This document shows positions 1 to 11,640 of a stretch of 64,000 bases of DNA, piece by piece. Within the stretch, counting starts at the first letter, position 1. Each line of letters opens with the position of its first letter. The stretch spans positions 16,049,001 to 16,113,000 of the forward strand of contig BSBN01001752.1 of the NCBI GenBank assembly GCA_027924645.1, in the 5' to 3' direction. This DNA is from Cunninghamia lanceolata. Taxonomy: Eukaryota; Streptophyta; Pinopsida; Cupressales; Cupressaceae. Position numbers and translations under genes: made by a program. The notes beneath the pieces are model-generated. The model searched no databases and had not been told where the DNA came from. It saw nothing but the letters and a program-made list of their open reading frames with translations.

Positions 1-280
1 CCAAATTAGGATAAGGGAAGAGCCTAGCAAACACTAGCTGTACCCTTCGTTGACTAACAAATCTTTGTATGGTGCAATCCTTGTTGGCAAAGAAAGGATC
101 TCAAAACAATAATATTTTGGAGTCAATGCAAAGCCAAGAAGATGTAGTGGGATGGTCATTTTGTTCCATCACTAAACAAGAATTGTTTGCACCATTTGAA
201 GAAAATTTCTTCAAGATCTCGTGCTTTCTCTTTTATGACAGTCTTCATCTTCTCAATCATTGAGTCGATGCCATCATATA

Positions 281-1386
281 TGTCATGTCCTGTTTTTAAT
301 AAATCACAGCTGAAAGGTTAACACATTGACAATAGGACAAGAAATGTCGACTAAGTGTTGGGGAACATTGCAAAGAAAAGAAACTAAGCCTGTGGATGAT
401 GCCAACTCCTGATGACACGATAAAATTAGCAGGAAGGTGGGACTACCGAAAACTATACCTTAAATACTATGTGGAGACAAATATCTAGGAGATGCAGGAA
501 CATCATTTCTCCTCACTGCAATGTCTTTCTTCTTCTCGTTTGCTAATGATAACAATGGCTCCCAGTTTGTTATTCATGTTAGCTTCTATCTCTGCCATAT
601 TGTTGGGTACTGCTGAAGGTGAAGGTGCACGTAAGCCATACAATATTCACGTTGTGATGCCCCTGCCTTAACTTAGCCTAAACTTGTTCTCATTCCAGAT
701 CGCAGGTGACAGAATGCTAGCCGACAAAGAAATCCATAATCAAGGTGATTAAAAGGAATAAAGGCATCTCATACTAATCGATGAGATAATACTAAGGAAG
801 TTACGCTAGTTCCATACTAGCGACTCATTAAAACATAGTCAAATTAAAATTCAATAATTAACTACTGAAAGGCAGCGACTGTATGGAAGGGGTGTTTAAA
901 TTAAAATTAAATTATAATTACCAAGGGCAGCAACTTATGGAAGGGTTGTGACTCCTTCCAACCATAAGATATAAAAGGGAAATCATTTCAATGAGAGGAG
1001 GCATCAATTTAAAAGAAATATTATGACTGCTTACAAGTAAATATTACAGTGAAAGAGGACGAAGCCCCTCCAAGGTATATTGGGAGATTTAAGGATGAAA
1101 CCCCTTAATTTCTCTTAGCAAGTTAGTGGACGAAAACCCCTTAACTTGGGTAGCTTTGAGGACCAATCATTCAAAGAGCATAGCTGCAAATTCAAAGGAA
1201 GTTGTAGTAGAAAATCAAGATAAGTTTTATTTTCAGAATTACTCATAAAATTATAAATCTGAATATTACAATAAAATTCATAATGTTAGATAAAGTCATA
1301 TTTGTATATTGAATGTGATTATCATTTTGAGTTAGGATTATTGCTTAAAGGTAAAAATAAGAAATGTTCTAGAAAGGGACATTACA
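281..1386 (+). mobile_element. Solo LTR inside the hAT transposase pseudogene
   Basis: The segment starts TGTCATGTCC and ends GGGACATTACA, an imperfect inverted pair with TG...CA termini. It is flanked by a perfect 5-bp target duplication ATATA at 276-280 and 1387-1391. Removing it rejoins the hAT reading (CLGxVY to IYDGIDSM). It has no internal coding region, so it is a solo LTR left by LTR-LTR recombination. A TATA-like ATATAAAAGGG lies near 969. Two longer LTRs with the same termini occur at 4385-6487 and 32435-34383. The superfamily cannot be assigned because no internal region survives. Confidence 0.85.
968..978 (+). promoter_or_regulatory. TATA-like box of the solo LTR
   Basis: GATATAAAAGGG sits about 690 bases into the 1106-bp LTR, a reasonable position for the U3/R promoter. 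Function is inferred from position and motif only. Confidence 0.4.
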
Positions 1387-3487
1387 ATATACCTATCCCA
1401 AACATGGCTTATTCATGTCAATATAATGGATCCTCAAGATGGCCTTAGTAAAACTAAGAAGATATTCCACATGATCCCACCAAGTGTCATCTAGGATCAT
1501 TTGCTTAACATTTCGCCCTATCACTAGTGGATTGTCTCCATGCATACCAAAGTTGGCTAATGACCATGCTAGAAAGTGTCTTCCGAACCTTCACAAGCCA
1601 TCACAAGACGATTTTGTTGGAGGCCAATTGGGTCTTAGCAACCAACTTGAAAATAAAAATACAAAAATAAAAAACATAGAAGAAAACATACTTAAGTTAA
1701 AAAAATAAATTATGAAAGTGAAACATAAAATTTTATTGTTTCATTTACCCTCACTAGCTCCAATTTTGAGAATGATCTAAATATGCCCCGTGACATGTGG
1801 TAGTAGGTGATGAACATTTGAATCTTGTCGGCCTTGGCATACACTTGTTTGATCCAATCAATGTTGTTGCCCATCTTTTGTAGCATAAGGTTGAGCGAGT
1901 GGATAGCACAAGGTCTCCAAAATATGTGTGAATGCCATGCCTCAATTAATGATCCAAACACTCTACAATTTTTTGCATTGTTCATTATGACTTGGACAAC
2001 GTTAGTAGGCCCCACTTCCTTAGTGGCCTCTATGAGGATGTCAGCAATAATTGTGTATTCTTTATCAGCGTCTCACAATCCATGGCTTTCAAAAACATTG
2101 CCCCTTTATGGGACACTACATTGATCATGGGCTGATTTTTGGCATCCTTCTATCCATTGGAAACGATGGACACCCTAGCTTGACCCACAAATCCCTAACG
2201 GACTTCATTGAATCTTCTATAAGTTTCACCTCCTTTGCCAATAAGGTGCTATGCACCTTCTCATAACCCAGCCCTTGTACCCTTTTGGAACCTCATTAAT
2301 TTTGCTCACCATTTCTTGCCAATATGGTGAGCGAACAACGTTAAGAGAAACTATTTGCATTGATGCATCTTGTAATGTGTTGATCGACAATCTCTCAGGA
2401 TTAATTTTGAAATGTGTTTTGCAATGGTCTTTTTGTTCTCTTGTGTGAAGCGGGTTCTTGATGCATGGCCAAAAATGGGTGGCTCTCTACCACAACTCAG
2501 GGATAGATGGGAAGGAGGGGCCCTTATTGCTCAAAATCCTTTCCTTGCCAAAGGATGATCTTTTCTATGGGCAATTGCTTCTTCTGCTTGCCTTTGCTCT
2601 CTAATATAAGCCACTACATAGATGTGGGTATGGGTGCACCCTTCTTGCCTGGGAAAGCTTTGATGCCCAGTCTAGAAATACCACACAAATGGGCTTTCAC
2701 TTGACTATATGAGCTTGTATACTTCACATCAAACCCAAACATATCTCCCACCATCTAGAATTTGTTGTATCATCTCAACATACTTCATCAATGGTGGATT
2801 TGGGTTTGTTTTGAAGCAGGGTTGGCCCACAGAGTTAGAACTGGCTGCCATTGTAATCCCTACGGTAACAAGTTTGGAAAAGAACACATTCCAAACAGAT
2901 GAAAACAAAAAAAAATTCCTAAAATCATTTAATATTTTAAACATAGAAGAATGAAAACAAAACAAGAGAGTTCATTTGTAAAAGGAAAAATGAAGAAAAA
3001 AACTTATCTCCAATCCAAAAATCTTCCTCTATGATCTCCTTGGCAGCAAATGGGTTCTTGCACACAATAGCAATCCAATTGCTTTCAAACTTTCAATGAT
3101 CAATATTCAACTCTATTTGTGTAATGACAAGCAAGAATGAAAGTTCAGCAAGTGTATTTGGTTTGTGCCTTTTCCAATCAAAATGAGGTAAAATGAGTTT
3201 GTTTTAGTATTTCAAAGTGTTAAGATGTCACTTTTAGGGTTGTGCCCATGTTTTTAGGTTGAATAGTCAACCTAGGAGGCAAAATAAGACAAAAAAAGTC
3301 CACCTTTTTCAAATGGGTTTATACTGGGTTTTGTTTGGGTCTTGCAACATGGACTCAGATTTGCTTGGCGTCACCCTGTATTGGACTTGGCCAAATTTGA
3401 TACCATTTGGCAAGACCTTGGATGGCCCTATAGGGGATTTGAACTAGGATCTGGGCTGGGTTCAAACCGGACCCGGATCTAGGGGTT

Positions 3488-3511
3488 TTGCAAGACGAAC
3501 TGGTAACATAG
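3488..3511 (-). mobile_element. Terminal inverted repeat end of the hAT element at 1-3511
   Basis: On the minus strand the element would begin CTATGTTACCAGTTCG at 3511, about 600 bases upstream of the transposase BED-finger region, a normal distance for a hAT 5' end. The same CTATGTTAC-type end recurs at 26768, 36079, 38253 and, less exactly, 21211. The partner end is outside the window, so no target duplication can be checked. Linking this end to the transposase is inference from position and orientation. Confidence 0.55.
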
Positions 3512-4384
3512 GTTACAACTTAGAAATCATACACTATCTATGCATATGCCCAAGTAGGAGAGTTCACAAGCAGAAACTTGGCTATTATTATATTACATTT
3601 AAGTGTCAAATCTTCCATGAATTCAGGCATCTGGCTTGGCAACACCCTTTAAATTATTATCTCCAGGAGTCTTAGGTGTAGGAAATTCAACCTACTCAAA
3701 TGTTTGTGGTCCTGCAAGTAAAATAAGTTGATAATGTGGATAATTTTAAAGAGCAGATGGACTAACCAATTGAGGAAATCTATCCAAAAAATCCAAGCGT
3801 CTAATGATTTGGATTCAATGAAGGGTTGAGGATGATCTCTTGTAAGAGTAGGAAACCAACAGGAGTTTAAAGTTCACAATTCAAGAAGTGCTTCAGGTCT
3901 TACAAAATGTGATCAAAGGATAAAAACCACTACTTCTCCTCTTACCCAAAAAATTACAGAGGAAGGTGTCAAGACCTGATTTCCCTATATTGCAGGTTTT
4001 GATTCTCAAAATATGGTGTATGCTGATAACATTGACTCTCACAAGTACCAAAATGAAAGACAAGAGGGTCAAGCAATAGGATAAAGTCTCTTGGATTGTA
4101 TGATTGAAGGGAGTAAGAAGCAAAGGTTGAAGGTGTGTGGGTAAGCAATGAAGAAAATCAAACCAATAGAAGAGAACAGTGGAAATTAATAATTTGTTTG
4201 AAACAAGTGACAATTATTTCATGGGACATTAGAGTATTATGCAGAATTCCTTGATGCCAAGCACTTAGGAACAAGATGGTACAAGAGAAACCTGATTGAG
4301 TGTTTTTACAAGAAGCAGAGGTAAATCAATATGATATGAAAGAAGAACATAAAATCCACCTTTATCTTGCATGATACAATGGGT
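3512..4384. other. Unassigned AT-rich spacer
   Basis: No coding sequence or repeat structure was recognised between the hAT terminus and the next LTR. The 106-codon open frame at 3893-4213 (minus) is hydrophobic and low-complexity, with no recognisable family motif, and was not treated as a gene. Confidence 0.5.
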
Positions 4385-6487
4385 TGTCATGTCCCGATAA
4401 TAAGACATTGTTTAAATTAAAGATTTAAACATTAAAGATAAGACACAACAGTGATGATATCGTGGATATAATTATATTTAATAAACATATATAATTATTA
4501 ATATATAATAATATCAAATTATACTGCTTTATTTAATTACATAAATACAAATTTATATATATCATTATAATTATAATATAAAATATTATTAATATAAATA
4601 TAAGCATGGAATGGAAATAATAATAATATAAATATAAATATTGATATAACTATTAAGGATTATAATATTTAATAATAAATATAAATTAAAATCTTATTAT
4701 TAATAAATATATATTTATGACTTCATAAATCAGCAAAGAAGCATCGATTGGTATATCAGATGATTTGCGGAAAAGACAAAACAATATATGAAAAGCATGT
4801 GGTACGAATAGATGCAAGTTTAAAAGCAGCATGATAATAAGACAAAGATATAAAGCAATTAAATTATTGTAAGCAGCGATCTGTTTTATTAAGGAAGACA
4901 TGCGATTAAAAGGGGAACAGCCAATTCAGATAAAACAAAGAGTCAATAATGATACAAAAGGCAACGATTAGGAATTAAGGAATCAACGATCCTAAACAAA
5001 GGCCAGCGATCAACCAAAACTAAGTATTCATATTCACAACAATTGATAAATGGGAAGTAAGCGATCTGTTTAGTTACTTCTTATTAATAGTCACAACCCT
5101 TCACATGGATCGCCTCCTTTGGAGGGATGTTAAGGGAATGAAAGATGAGGACATACCAAAAAAAAAAATTAAAAAAAAAATCAGATCCATATCCAGCAGA
5201 TTGAATAAACAGTCCAGGGAAAGCAGTGAATACAGCAGCACTTATATAGAGGAATAAACATAGATAATATTGAGTGTTTGAGAACACTTATAAATTGAAG
5301 AGGAAATATATATATACTTCTGACTACATGATAGGAAAAAAACACCTACAGTTTTGCCTATAAAGATTTAGTATAGTAGAAGACCATAAGAAGGAATATT
5401 ATTTCTGATTTATGAGCAGATGTGAAGGAAGCCTGACAATAATATATCATTTGAATATTGAGTAGATATAAGCCAGATGTAAGAGAGATAAAAGGCAGAT
5501 TTATAAGCAGAAATATAAAGTCCATTTTGAGGAATGTATATTCTGATTTAAGAAAAGAACATATGTGGGAATATCATTGGATTTAAAAACAGATATATAG
5601 GAAGAGGTAATGCAGATTTACAAGGAGATCTAGAGAATAGGAAATGCAAATCAGATCTATATTAAATATATGAAGAGGGTGTGAATATTATTTCTGATTG
5701 AGGAGCAGATCTAAAGAGAGAAATGATATATATTTCTGAGATCAACACTAAAGGAAGGAATACAGTCTCTAAATCTCCAAGGATACAAAGGCAAGAATTA
5801 TATCCTGGTATGGTGTATCTAACCCTATGTCTATTATGATGAATGCCATGTGATAAGTATTGATAAATGCCTAAATTTGAAAGATCATCATTAGTCATGT
5901 ATATTATTAGGCATTATGAATCTTGCTATTGAATATAGATCATATTCACAACACATTTGACATGATTGTTTGCAACTACGAGTTTGATTAGTTCATTATA
6001 CATTAATGTGGATTTTTGTATGAATGTCATGGTGAGAGAATTAAGGGCCTATGAGGAGGGGAAACGGCGTTGGGATCATCTTCTAAGTATCCCACCCCAT
6101 GGTGGATGGCTGAGGCTTGCCACATGTGGGCCAAGGGGGCATAAGAGGCTGCTCTTGGGCTTAGAAGGAGTGATTTCCGGGACACCCTGCTGTAGTTGCA
6201 CTCCAACCTCCCATCATGGTGATTAATTGAGTCATAAGAAGAAGCATAATGGTTTTGATAAGGGGAACGGTGATAGGACGCCTCACTAGGCACCCCATCC
6301 CATATGGATGGCAAGAGGCCACATGGATCCTAGAGGGGTGAAGCACCCGCTCTTGGGCCTAGGGTAGAGGGTTTCTTGGGCACCCTATGAAACCATTTTG
6401 TTCCAGGAATTAGAAACCCTAACCCTAAACTTGTGGGATTTGAATTTTTAGGGTAAAATTAGTATTGATCCAATTGGGGACATTACA
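4385..6487 (+). mobile_element. Long LTR (about 2.1 kb), same family as the solo LTRs
   Basis: It begins TGTCATGTCCCG and ends GGGGACATTACA, the same termini as the LTRs at 281-1386 and 32435-34383. The 5' part shares a recognisable stretch (GTTTAAATTAAAGATTTAAA) with the 32435-34383 copy, then becomes strongly AT-rich, followed by scattered GCAGCGAT-type motifs. Bases 6070-6190 and 6270-6390 form a degenerate GC-richer direct repeat (ATCCCACCCCAT, GCTCTTGGGC, GGGCACCCT variants). The flanks TGGGT and AAAAT do not match, so it may be one LTR of a deleted element or a recombinant rather than a clean solo LTR. Confidence 0.7.
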
Positions 6488-6489
6488 AA

Positions 6490-6850
6490 AATTGATCAAC
6501 TCTACCAAGGACCATCTTGAACCAGCTAAGAAATATGGGGTTTACCAAATTGACTGTTCATGTGGGTTGCCATATATTTGGTGAAACTAGTCGTTCAATC
6601 TATACAAGGGTTAAAGAACATGATGTTGACATTAAGCGTGATAGGGTCATCAAGTCAGCTTTGGCCGAAAACTCATTTAATACCAAACATCACATTTCTA
6701 TTGAAGAAACTAAGGTTTTGGCTGCTGAGCAATATTTCAAGGATGTGTTGGGAAAGCTGTTGAAATTAGCAAGCAAACCCATGATTTAAACAGGGAAAAA
6801 GTTCTGGGTCTAAACCATTCATGGAGACCAATCATTAACTTGCTAAAAGC
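6490..6850 (+). pseudogene. Penelope-like element remnant, GIY-YIG endonuclease domain
   Basis: The translation begins STKDHLEPAKKYGVYQIDCS, continues CGLPYI and, after a one-base frame shift near 6590, GETSRSIYTRVKEH, then KSALAENSFNTKHHIS and, after another shift, LNREK...SWRPIINLLK. This is the layout of the GIY-YIG nuclease C-terminal to the reverse transcriptase of Penelope-like retroelements: GVY and YIG strands, a CxCG turn, conserved R and KEH, a SALAEH-like motif and a terminal LN..G..L..SW.P. The enzyme nicks target DNA for reverse transcription. The RT is absent upstream, where the LTR ends at 6487, so this is a 5'-truncated or interrupted relic. GIY-YIG-bearing Penelope-like elements (Dryad) are reported in conifers; family assignment here is by motif reading only. 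Confidence 0.8.
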
Positions 6851-9300
6851 ACCCATCTTCCAAGGGGCTTATAGTACTTAAGTGTGGTGAATTAATGGTT
6901 TATTAAAAATTATTAGTGTTAGCGGCTAACTCATTTAATGTTGTTAATATTTATGAAGTTAATGGTTAAAACTAATTAGAAGTATAACAGCTATTTTCAT
7001 TTAATTATATTATCTACTCAAAGGGCATCCATGTATTGCAAGTAAGATTTCTAATCAAGGAGCCCTTCTCCATACATGATTTTTTCATCTTGATGATGGA
7101 TAACTGATTGTGATCTGAAATATTGAATAAATATCTTCTTAGACATAATTTGTCATAATATTCAAAAGCTTGCTCTTCGATTTTCATGGCCTGTGAAAAC
7201 CTTATGTCTTTAATATGGTTTGCTTCTTGGACAAGTTCAAGCATGGTGCTAGGAAGTAGATTCGAATCATGGAAGAAGCACATTTAAGTTGCATAAAAAA
7301 TGCTCCAAATATTAAAAGAAAAGTGATAGGATAGAACAAAAAAGTTTTTGGTGTTATTTTTCTAGGAATAGGAGCTGGAAGGGAAAGTTGCAACAGTTAG
7401 CTTGAGACTTGAAGAGGTAAATTGACCAAGGCATTATTATGTGATAAAGGGGGGCTTGCATTTTGGAAATTGTATGAAATGGAACTGAAAAAGTGCATTG
7501 GAAGCAAAAGTGTTGAATCAAATGGCTCTAAGAAGGGTATATGGATATATCTTTTTTCAATAGACCACTTTGGCTAAGAAGAAATTATAATTAGATTAAC
7601 AAGTTCTTATAGAGGGGAAACATGTGAAATAATTGCAAAAAAGGACATATTACTTAAATATTCTGCAAATCTACTCTTTAACTTTTGGGCAGATGAATAA
7701 TGAGACGTAATCTTAATTTAATTTTCTCAACAGGGAGGGACCACTTAAACAATGTATACTTCAAATTCTTCAGTTTTTTGCAAAAATATAGTAAATACCC
7801 CCAATATATACATGAAAAGATGAATTCAAGCAAATATATGCACGAGGATGTAATATCCCTTGCCACTTTTGAACTCAATATGCTGATATAAAGCTCAAGG
7901 AATATTGTCAAACACTTGGCATACAAAGTCTGAACCTGCTGTTATGAATTTTCTGATTGTCTTCTTTGAGTTCATAGGCTGCTAATGATGTTATTGAATG
8001 CTTCTAACAATGCAAGGTTGTTATAGAAATAATATACTAGCTGTTTCAGACCTTTGGCATACATATAAGTGACTGTATTTAACTCGTACAGCTAGTTGAC
8101 ATGAAGACAAACACTTTCCATGCATCCCAATATAGCCAATATACACCCACAACCACTAGGCATTTATGCAAACACTTGGCAAACAAAGGCTCTTGACGAA
8201 ATATGCAAATCACTATACAAACAACCACTTTCAGCCAGTAGGCATTTTCACAAACATTTGGCATGCATACTCATATGATAATCTAGAGCTCAATCAATAT
8301 AAGCATTACATCAAATAATTGACATACAAATTTCCCCTTCTTAATTGAATGCAATCTCTAGTACAATGCTGATATAACTAACCAATACTTATGATTTACA
8401 ATGAAATCCCAATACAATGCCAATCTGATATAAATGTTCATCTACAACAATACCTAATGCAAATTGACTTAACAATGCAAATACTCTAACAAAACATTAA
8501 GGAACCTGATACACATAGTTGATATGCCTGAGAGATTGAAGCAGCACTTGTTGATGGTGAAACCCCACTAAAAATGGTGAAATAGCCCCTATATGTGTGA
8601 AGTCACCCCTACCCTTGCTTGGCAATATTTTAGATAGATAAATGCAGCAATTAAACTCCACTTCTTGGCGCCTGAAATGATCGGTAGGACCAAAGGATCA
8701 AAATGCAACAATACCCAGAACCATAGGATGCTTCAATGATGAGATATGAACAAAAATGTCTTGCCAATGGCACCCTTGCTGTAGTATATCAGTCTTCAAA
8801 ATTAATTAATTGCAACTTTGAACCTCCTCCAAATTGCCCTTGAAATGATTGTCTCGGCAAAAGGAATTGATTGCTCACATACCCAGAACGATTTGATGCT
8901 TCAACAGTGCACAATGAGCAAAAATCCATGTCTCACATAGACTATTCAAACCCCATAACAATATACTGATGTAAAATTGCAGATCTCAGAAAACCTTTCT
9001 AATGACTGAAAATAAACTCTAATTAAAAATATGTAAATCCTCCAATGTAGCACAGATTGGACCCCTGAAGTGAAGCCCACAATGAAGCAATAATTCAGTT
9101 GATATTTCACAACCTCAAAATTGCATAACCAATTGGGAGTTGTCCTTCCCAATGGCTGGAAAAATGGCAGAACCCTAGTTGGACTCACCACCAAACAAAC
9201 TTAAGTCAAATATCCAATTCTTCATGTCCAAGAATGAGCCCAAAAGATCCTTTTATTTTTTTCGTGGGGAAGCTCACACACTTTCTTGTCAATGTGGGAT
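6851..9300. other. Unassigned AT-rich region
   Basis: No domain, splice-bounded exon or clear repeat was recognised. Short open frames on both strands are low-complexity. Several scattered phrases (ACACTTGGCATAC, AACACTTGGCAAAC, ACATTTGGCATGC) recur around 7910-8270, suggesting an old degenerate repeat, but no period can be defined by eye. Confidence 0.4.
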
Positions 9301-9578
9301 AAAAGATATACTTTATATTTGCACTTTATTATAATATAACATTAAAATATATAAAGTGCAAAACATAATGTCAAAACATAACATGAGGTTTGCCAAATTA
9401 GAAACATTTGTAATAACATAGTAGAACCTCCATATAATCACCAAATCCATGAAAGAAAGCCAACTGCTGATCGGGTAACTGCCAAGAAGACCCTCTAATC
9501 AAACCGTATTAGCCTATGAGAGCCAGGAATAGGCTAAACCCTCTGCGAACTGATGCTCATGAAAATGGGGACATTACA
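9301..9578 (+). mobile_element. Probable LTR 3' end, same terminus as the long LTRs
   Basis: The run ending AATGGGGACATTACA at 9578 repeats the 3' terminus of the LTRs at 281-1386 and 4385-6487. The matching TGTCATGTCC start was not found upstream, so the left boundary given is arbitrary and the LTR may be truncated or diverged. Confidence 0.45.
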
Positions 9579-9709
9579 AAGGATTGAAGCGAATTAATTG
9601 CAGATTTCATGATTGGAATTTTCAGTGGCTTTCTTGTGCGGGTCTATTTGCTTTTACTGAGTTCGTAACCAATCCACACCAATTTACTCATTCATGGAAC
9701 TTGCAACTC

Positions 9710-10110
9710 TCAAAAGTATTTTGAAGTAGTTGGAGAAGAGCAAGGTAATTTCTATGGTAGGAGTACAGTATAAGAATTGGAGTTTGGTCAAGTGGCAACA
9801 TGTCTCCATACCCAAAAGAACAGGAGGATTGGATATAAGACATACAAAGTTGATGAATACAAAACTCAATGCCAAGTTATATCGGCAATATTACACTTAA
9901 CATGTTTCATCACAGATAAACCCCCACATTACTTAGAATGATGTAGAGAAGGCATCCATCCACTTAAGTGTTCTTCAATATGGAATTGATGTCTGCAAGA
10001 CATTTAATTCAATGATTACAACTTCTTACAGAGAATGGAAAATGTGGGACCCAAGTTTGATCTCCAAGTCTGATCCTTATGTACACCCAGTATGGATTTA
10101 TGCCTGCAAA
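9710..10110 (+). pseudogene. LINE reverse transcriptase C-terminal remnant
   Basis: The plus-strand reading KWQHVSIPKRTGGLDIRHTK, then LMNTKLNAKLYRQYYT, fits the segment after the RT thumb of plant L1-type LINEs (W..V..PK..GGLGIR....N.ALL.K..W). REWKMWDPS follows near 10030. The catalytic RT core and zf-RVT/RNase H parts are missing and a stop interrupts the frame, so this is a short internal relic. Two other LINE groups in the window (43053-44160 and 55842-58100) hold overlapping or neighbouring parts of the protein. Confidence 0.65.
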
Positions 10111-10337
10111 TCCAGTTGAAAACATGAGGTCACAAATGATGGTTCTCTGTATTAGATAGATCTCAAATGACAGAGATGCATAACTTGGGGTTTTCTCCTA
10201 ATACATAGGCAGGGGGAAATAGAAACCTAATTAAGTTATAGCACAATCCTTTACTAATCTAATGTTAAACATAACAGAATATGATGTTGTCCCAACGAAA
10301 CTAATGTGTACACTTGGTCTAAGGACAAAATAAGCCA

Positions 10338-10671
10338 TCATCTTTGACATTTTCTGCCAGAAATTCTGTAACCCATTCTAGTACAAGAACTGCAATCGAA
10401 CAAACTTTCTTCACTTTTATGAGATATTGCAATAACAACAGAATTGTCATTCTTGGAGGCCCCTGCTATAGATGGCTCAGAACAGAAGAAGCATCTCCTA
10501 TGTGCCCATGCTAAAAGGGAAATATCAGGGATATACCCAGCACTTCCCTGCCCTTGTACTTCCCCCTGTTCCATTTGCCTAATAAAATGGAGAAACTTTT
10601 CCCTTTTACTAGGGGATGCATCTCCATACAACATTGGAAAACACATGGAAGACCTAGAAAATTTCCTGTTT
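10338..10671 (-). other. Exon-like open frame next to an LTR insertion, unidentified
   Basis: About 100 codons stay open on the minus strand, ending at 10338. The reading is non-repetitive, with mixed composition and several Cys (LYGDASPSKREKFLHF, GYIPDISLLAWA, RRCFFCSEPS, LFDCSSCTRMGY). Just upstream, near 10657-10650, a pyrimidine-rich TTTTCTAG could serve as a 3' splice site. The outer chromovirus LTR begins only 14-40 bases further on, so any upstream exon would be cut off by that insertion. It matches no family I can name. It could be a decayed host exon, a captured fragment, or an unknown transposon part. Confidence 0.35.
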
Positions 10672-10684
10672 GTGACAGTGGTGG

Positions 10685-11095
10685 TCTTAGGAACCCCTGT
10701 TTTGATATATGTATTAGATATTATTTAGTATTGGCTTTAGTGCATATGCTTTATAAGTCATCCCATATGCTAAATTAGAAAAAAAGTATTTATCCCGTAC
10801 GTATGGGGTTGTAGTAGCCTGACTTTAGTTAGACTTTGTATATTGTATTGTCCCACATATATGGGTTAGTAGTAGATGTCTTTAGCTAGACTTTATATAT
10901 TGTAATGACTTAGCAAGTGTAAAGTATCTTGAATATATTATATTTTGAGCTGCCGCTCTATTGAAGGATTGCTCCCTTGAGGTGGCGCCAGAAACATTAA
11001 TATATTATAAGTTTTGTTAATATCTGTGCATTTTCCTTCTTCATTGAGATCTATTATTGCATATTATATTTGGTAGGGTCTTATTTATATCTGCA
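10685..11095 (+). repeat. 5' LTR of the outer chromovirus
   Basis: It starts TCTTAGGAACC (the 3' copy has TGTTAGGAACC, so the first G has mutated) and ends ATCTGCA. It shares with 21032-22410 the phrases GTATTGGCTT, GTATGGGGT.GTAGTAG and AATGACTT.GCAAGTGTA. A CTGC.GCTCTATTG motif and GGCGCCA follow further in. Confidence 0.85.
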
Positions 11096-11097
11096 AA

Positions 11098-11109
11098 CGG
11101 TATCAAAGC
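11098..11109 (+). other. Primer-binding site, tRNA-Met type
   Basis: CGGTATCAAAGC begins three bases after the 5' LTR. It differs by two bases from TGGTATCAGAGC, the usual plant LTR-element complement to the 3' end of initiator tRNA-Met. This fixes the element's orientation as plus. Confidence 0.75.
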
Positions 11110-11179
11110 TCTTTCTTGGCCCCCTCCTTGGTGATTTGTGCTCTTTTTTTATAACACTGTGGATAGAAGTACTCGAGTA

Positions 11180-11219
11180 CCTATGACAAGTTAATAGTAC
11201 CTATGACAAGTTAATAGCC
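11180..11219 (+). repeat. Two direct copies of a 20-bp leader motif
   Basis: TACCTATGACAAGTTAATAG occurs twice back to back, immediately before the 336-bp leader duplication, showing local slippage in the untranslated leader. Confidence 0.8.
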
Positions 11220-11640
11220 TCTTGCAAGATTGGGTGCAAGTCTTGACCAATTAATTGGTGGAAATACTTGGGCTTAAAACAGCCCAGAAACTCTTTGTGA
11301 GTACCCAAGGGCTTCCCAAGTAGCTGTAATCTAAAGAAATTTGCCTGTGAAGGGTCAACGGCCCCACACCCTATATTTTTAGTGATTTTTTATCATGAGT
11401 GTATATAGTGAGCTATTGTTAGGAAATAAATTCGTGGCTGGAATGTTAACAGTGACTACTAGTAGGAAAATTATGGATACCCAGAGATGATACTCAATCA
11501 GACAACCGCTGTGGCCTTTGATGTTTTCTTTTAAACCCCTAGGATTTTAATAGCCTCTTGCAAGATTGTGTGCAAGTCTTGACCAATTAATTAGTGGAAA
11601 TACTTGGGCTTAAAATCAGCCCAGAAACTCGTTGTGAGGA
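11211..11640 (+). repeat. Tandemly duplicated leader of the outer chromovirus, second copy interrupted
   Basis: Copy 1 is 11211-11546. Copy 2 begins at 11547 (both start TTAATAGCCTCTTGCAAG), is cut at 11640 by the inner chromovirus, and resumes at 16060/16065 up to about 16310, giving about 340 bases. Shared phrases include TTCCCAAGTAGCTGTAATCT and CACACCCTATATTTTTAGTG. The duplication must predate the inner insertion, because only copy 2 carries it. Confidence 0.85.

Larger units (their letters stand above)
1..2900 (-). pseudogene. hAT-family transposase pseudogene, split by a solo LTR
   Basis: Read on the minus strand, shifting frame repeatedly. BED-finger remains lie at about 2830-2640 (YVEMIQQILDGGRYVWV, then VKAHLCGIS and GIKAFPG). 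A DUF659-type core follows at about 2450-1800 (LIEDSMKSVRDLWVKLGC, VVQVIMNNA, FWRPCAIHSLNLML). The C-terminal part runs at 1570-1400 (NVKQMILDDTWWDHVEYLL, then IDMNKPCLG) and resumes beyond the nested LTR at 285-1 (YDGIDSMIEKMK and RW-like WNKMTIPLHLLGFAL). That order is standard for plant hAT transposases, which cut and paste DNA in the nucleus. The dimerisation domain would lie left of base 1. Many stops and frameshifts mean it is dead. The two halves rejoin at the LTR target site, which supports a single original gene. Confidence 0.85.

Noticed and set aside
5966..6346. Overlapping open frames on both strands
   Set aside because: They lie within a GC-richer degenerate repeat of the LTR and have no motif.
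6415..6432. AAACCCTAACCCTAAA, plant telomere-like repeat
   Set aside because: Only two units inside an LTR; too short for an interstitial telomere.
4385..6487. A clean solo LTR
   Set aside because: Termini fit, but the 5-bp flanks differ; kept as an LTR of uncertain status.
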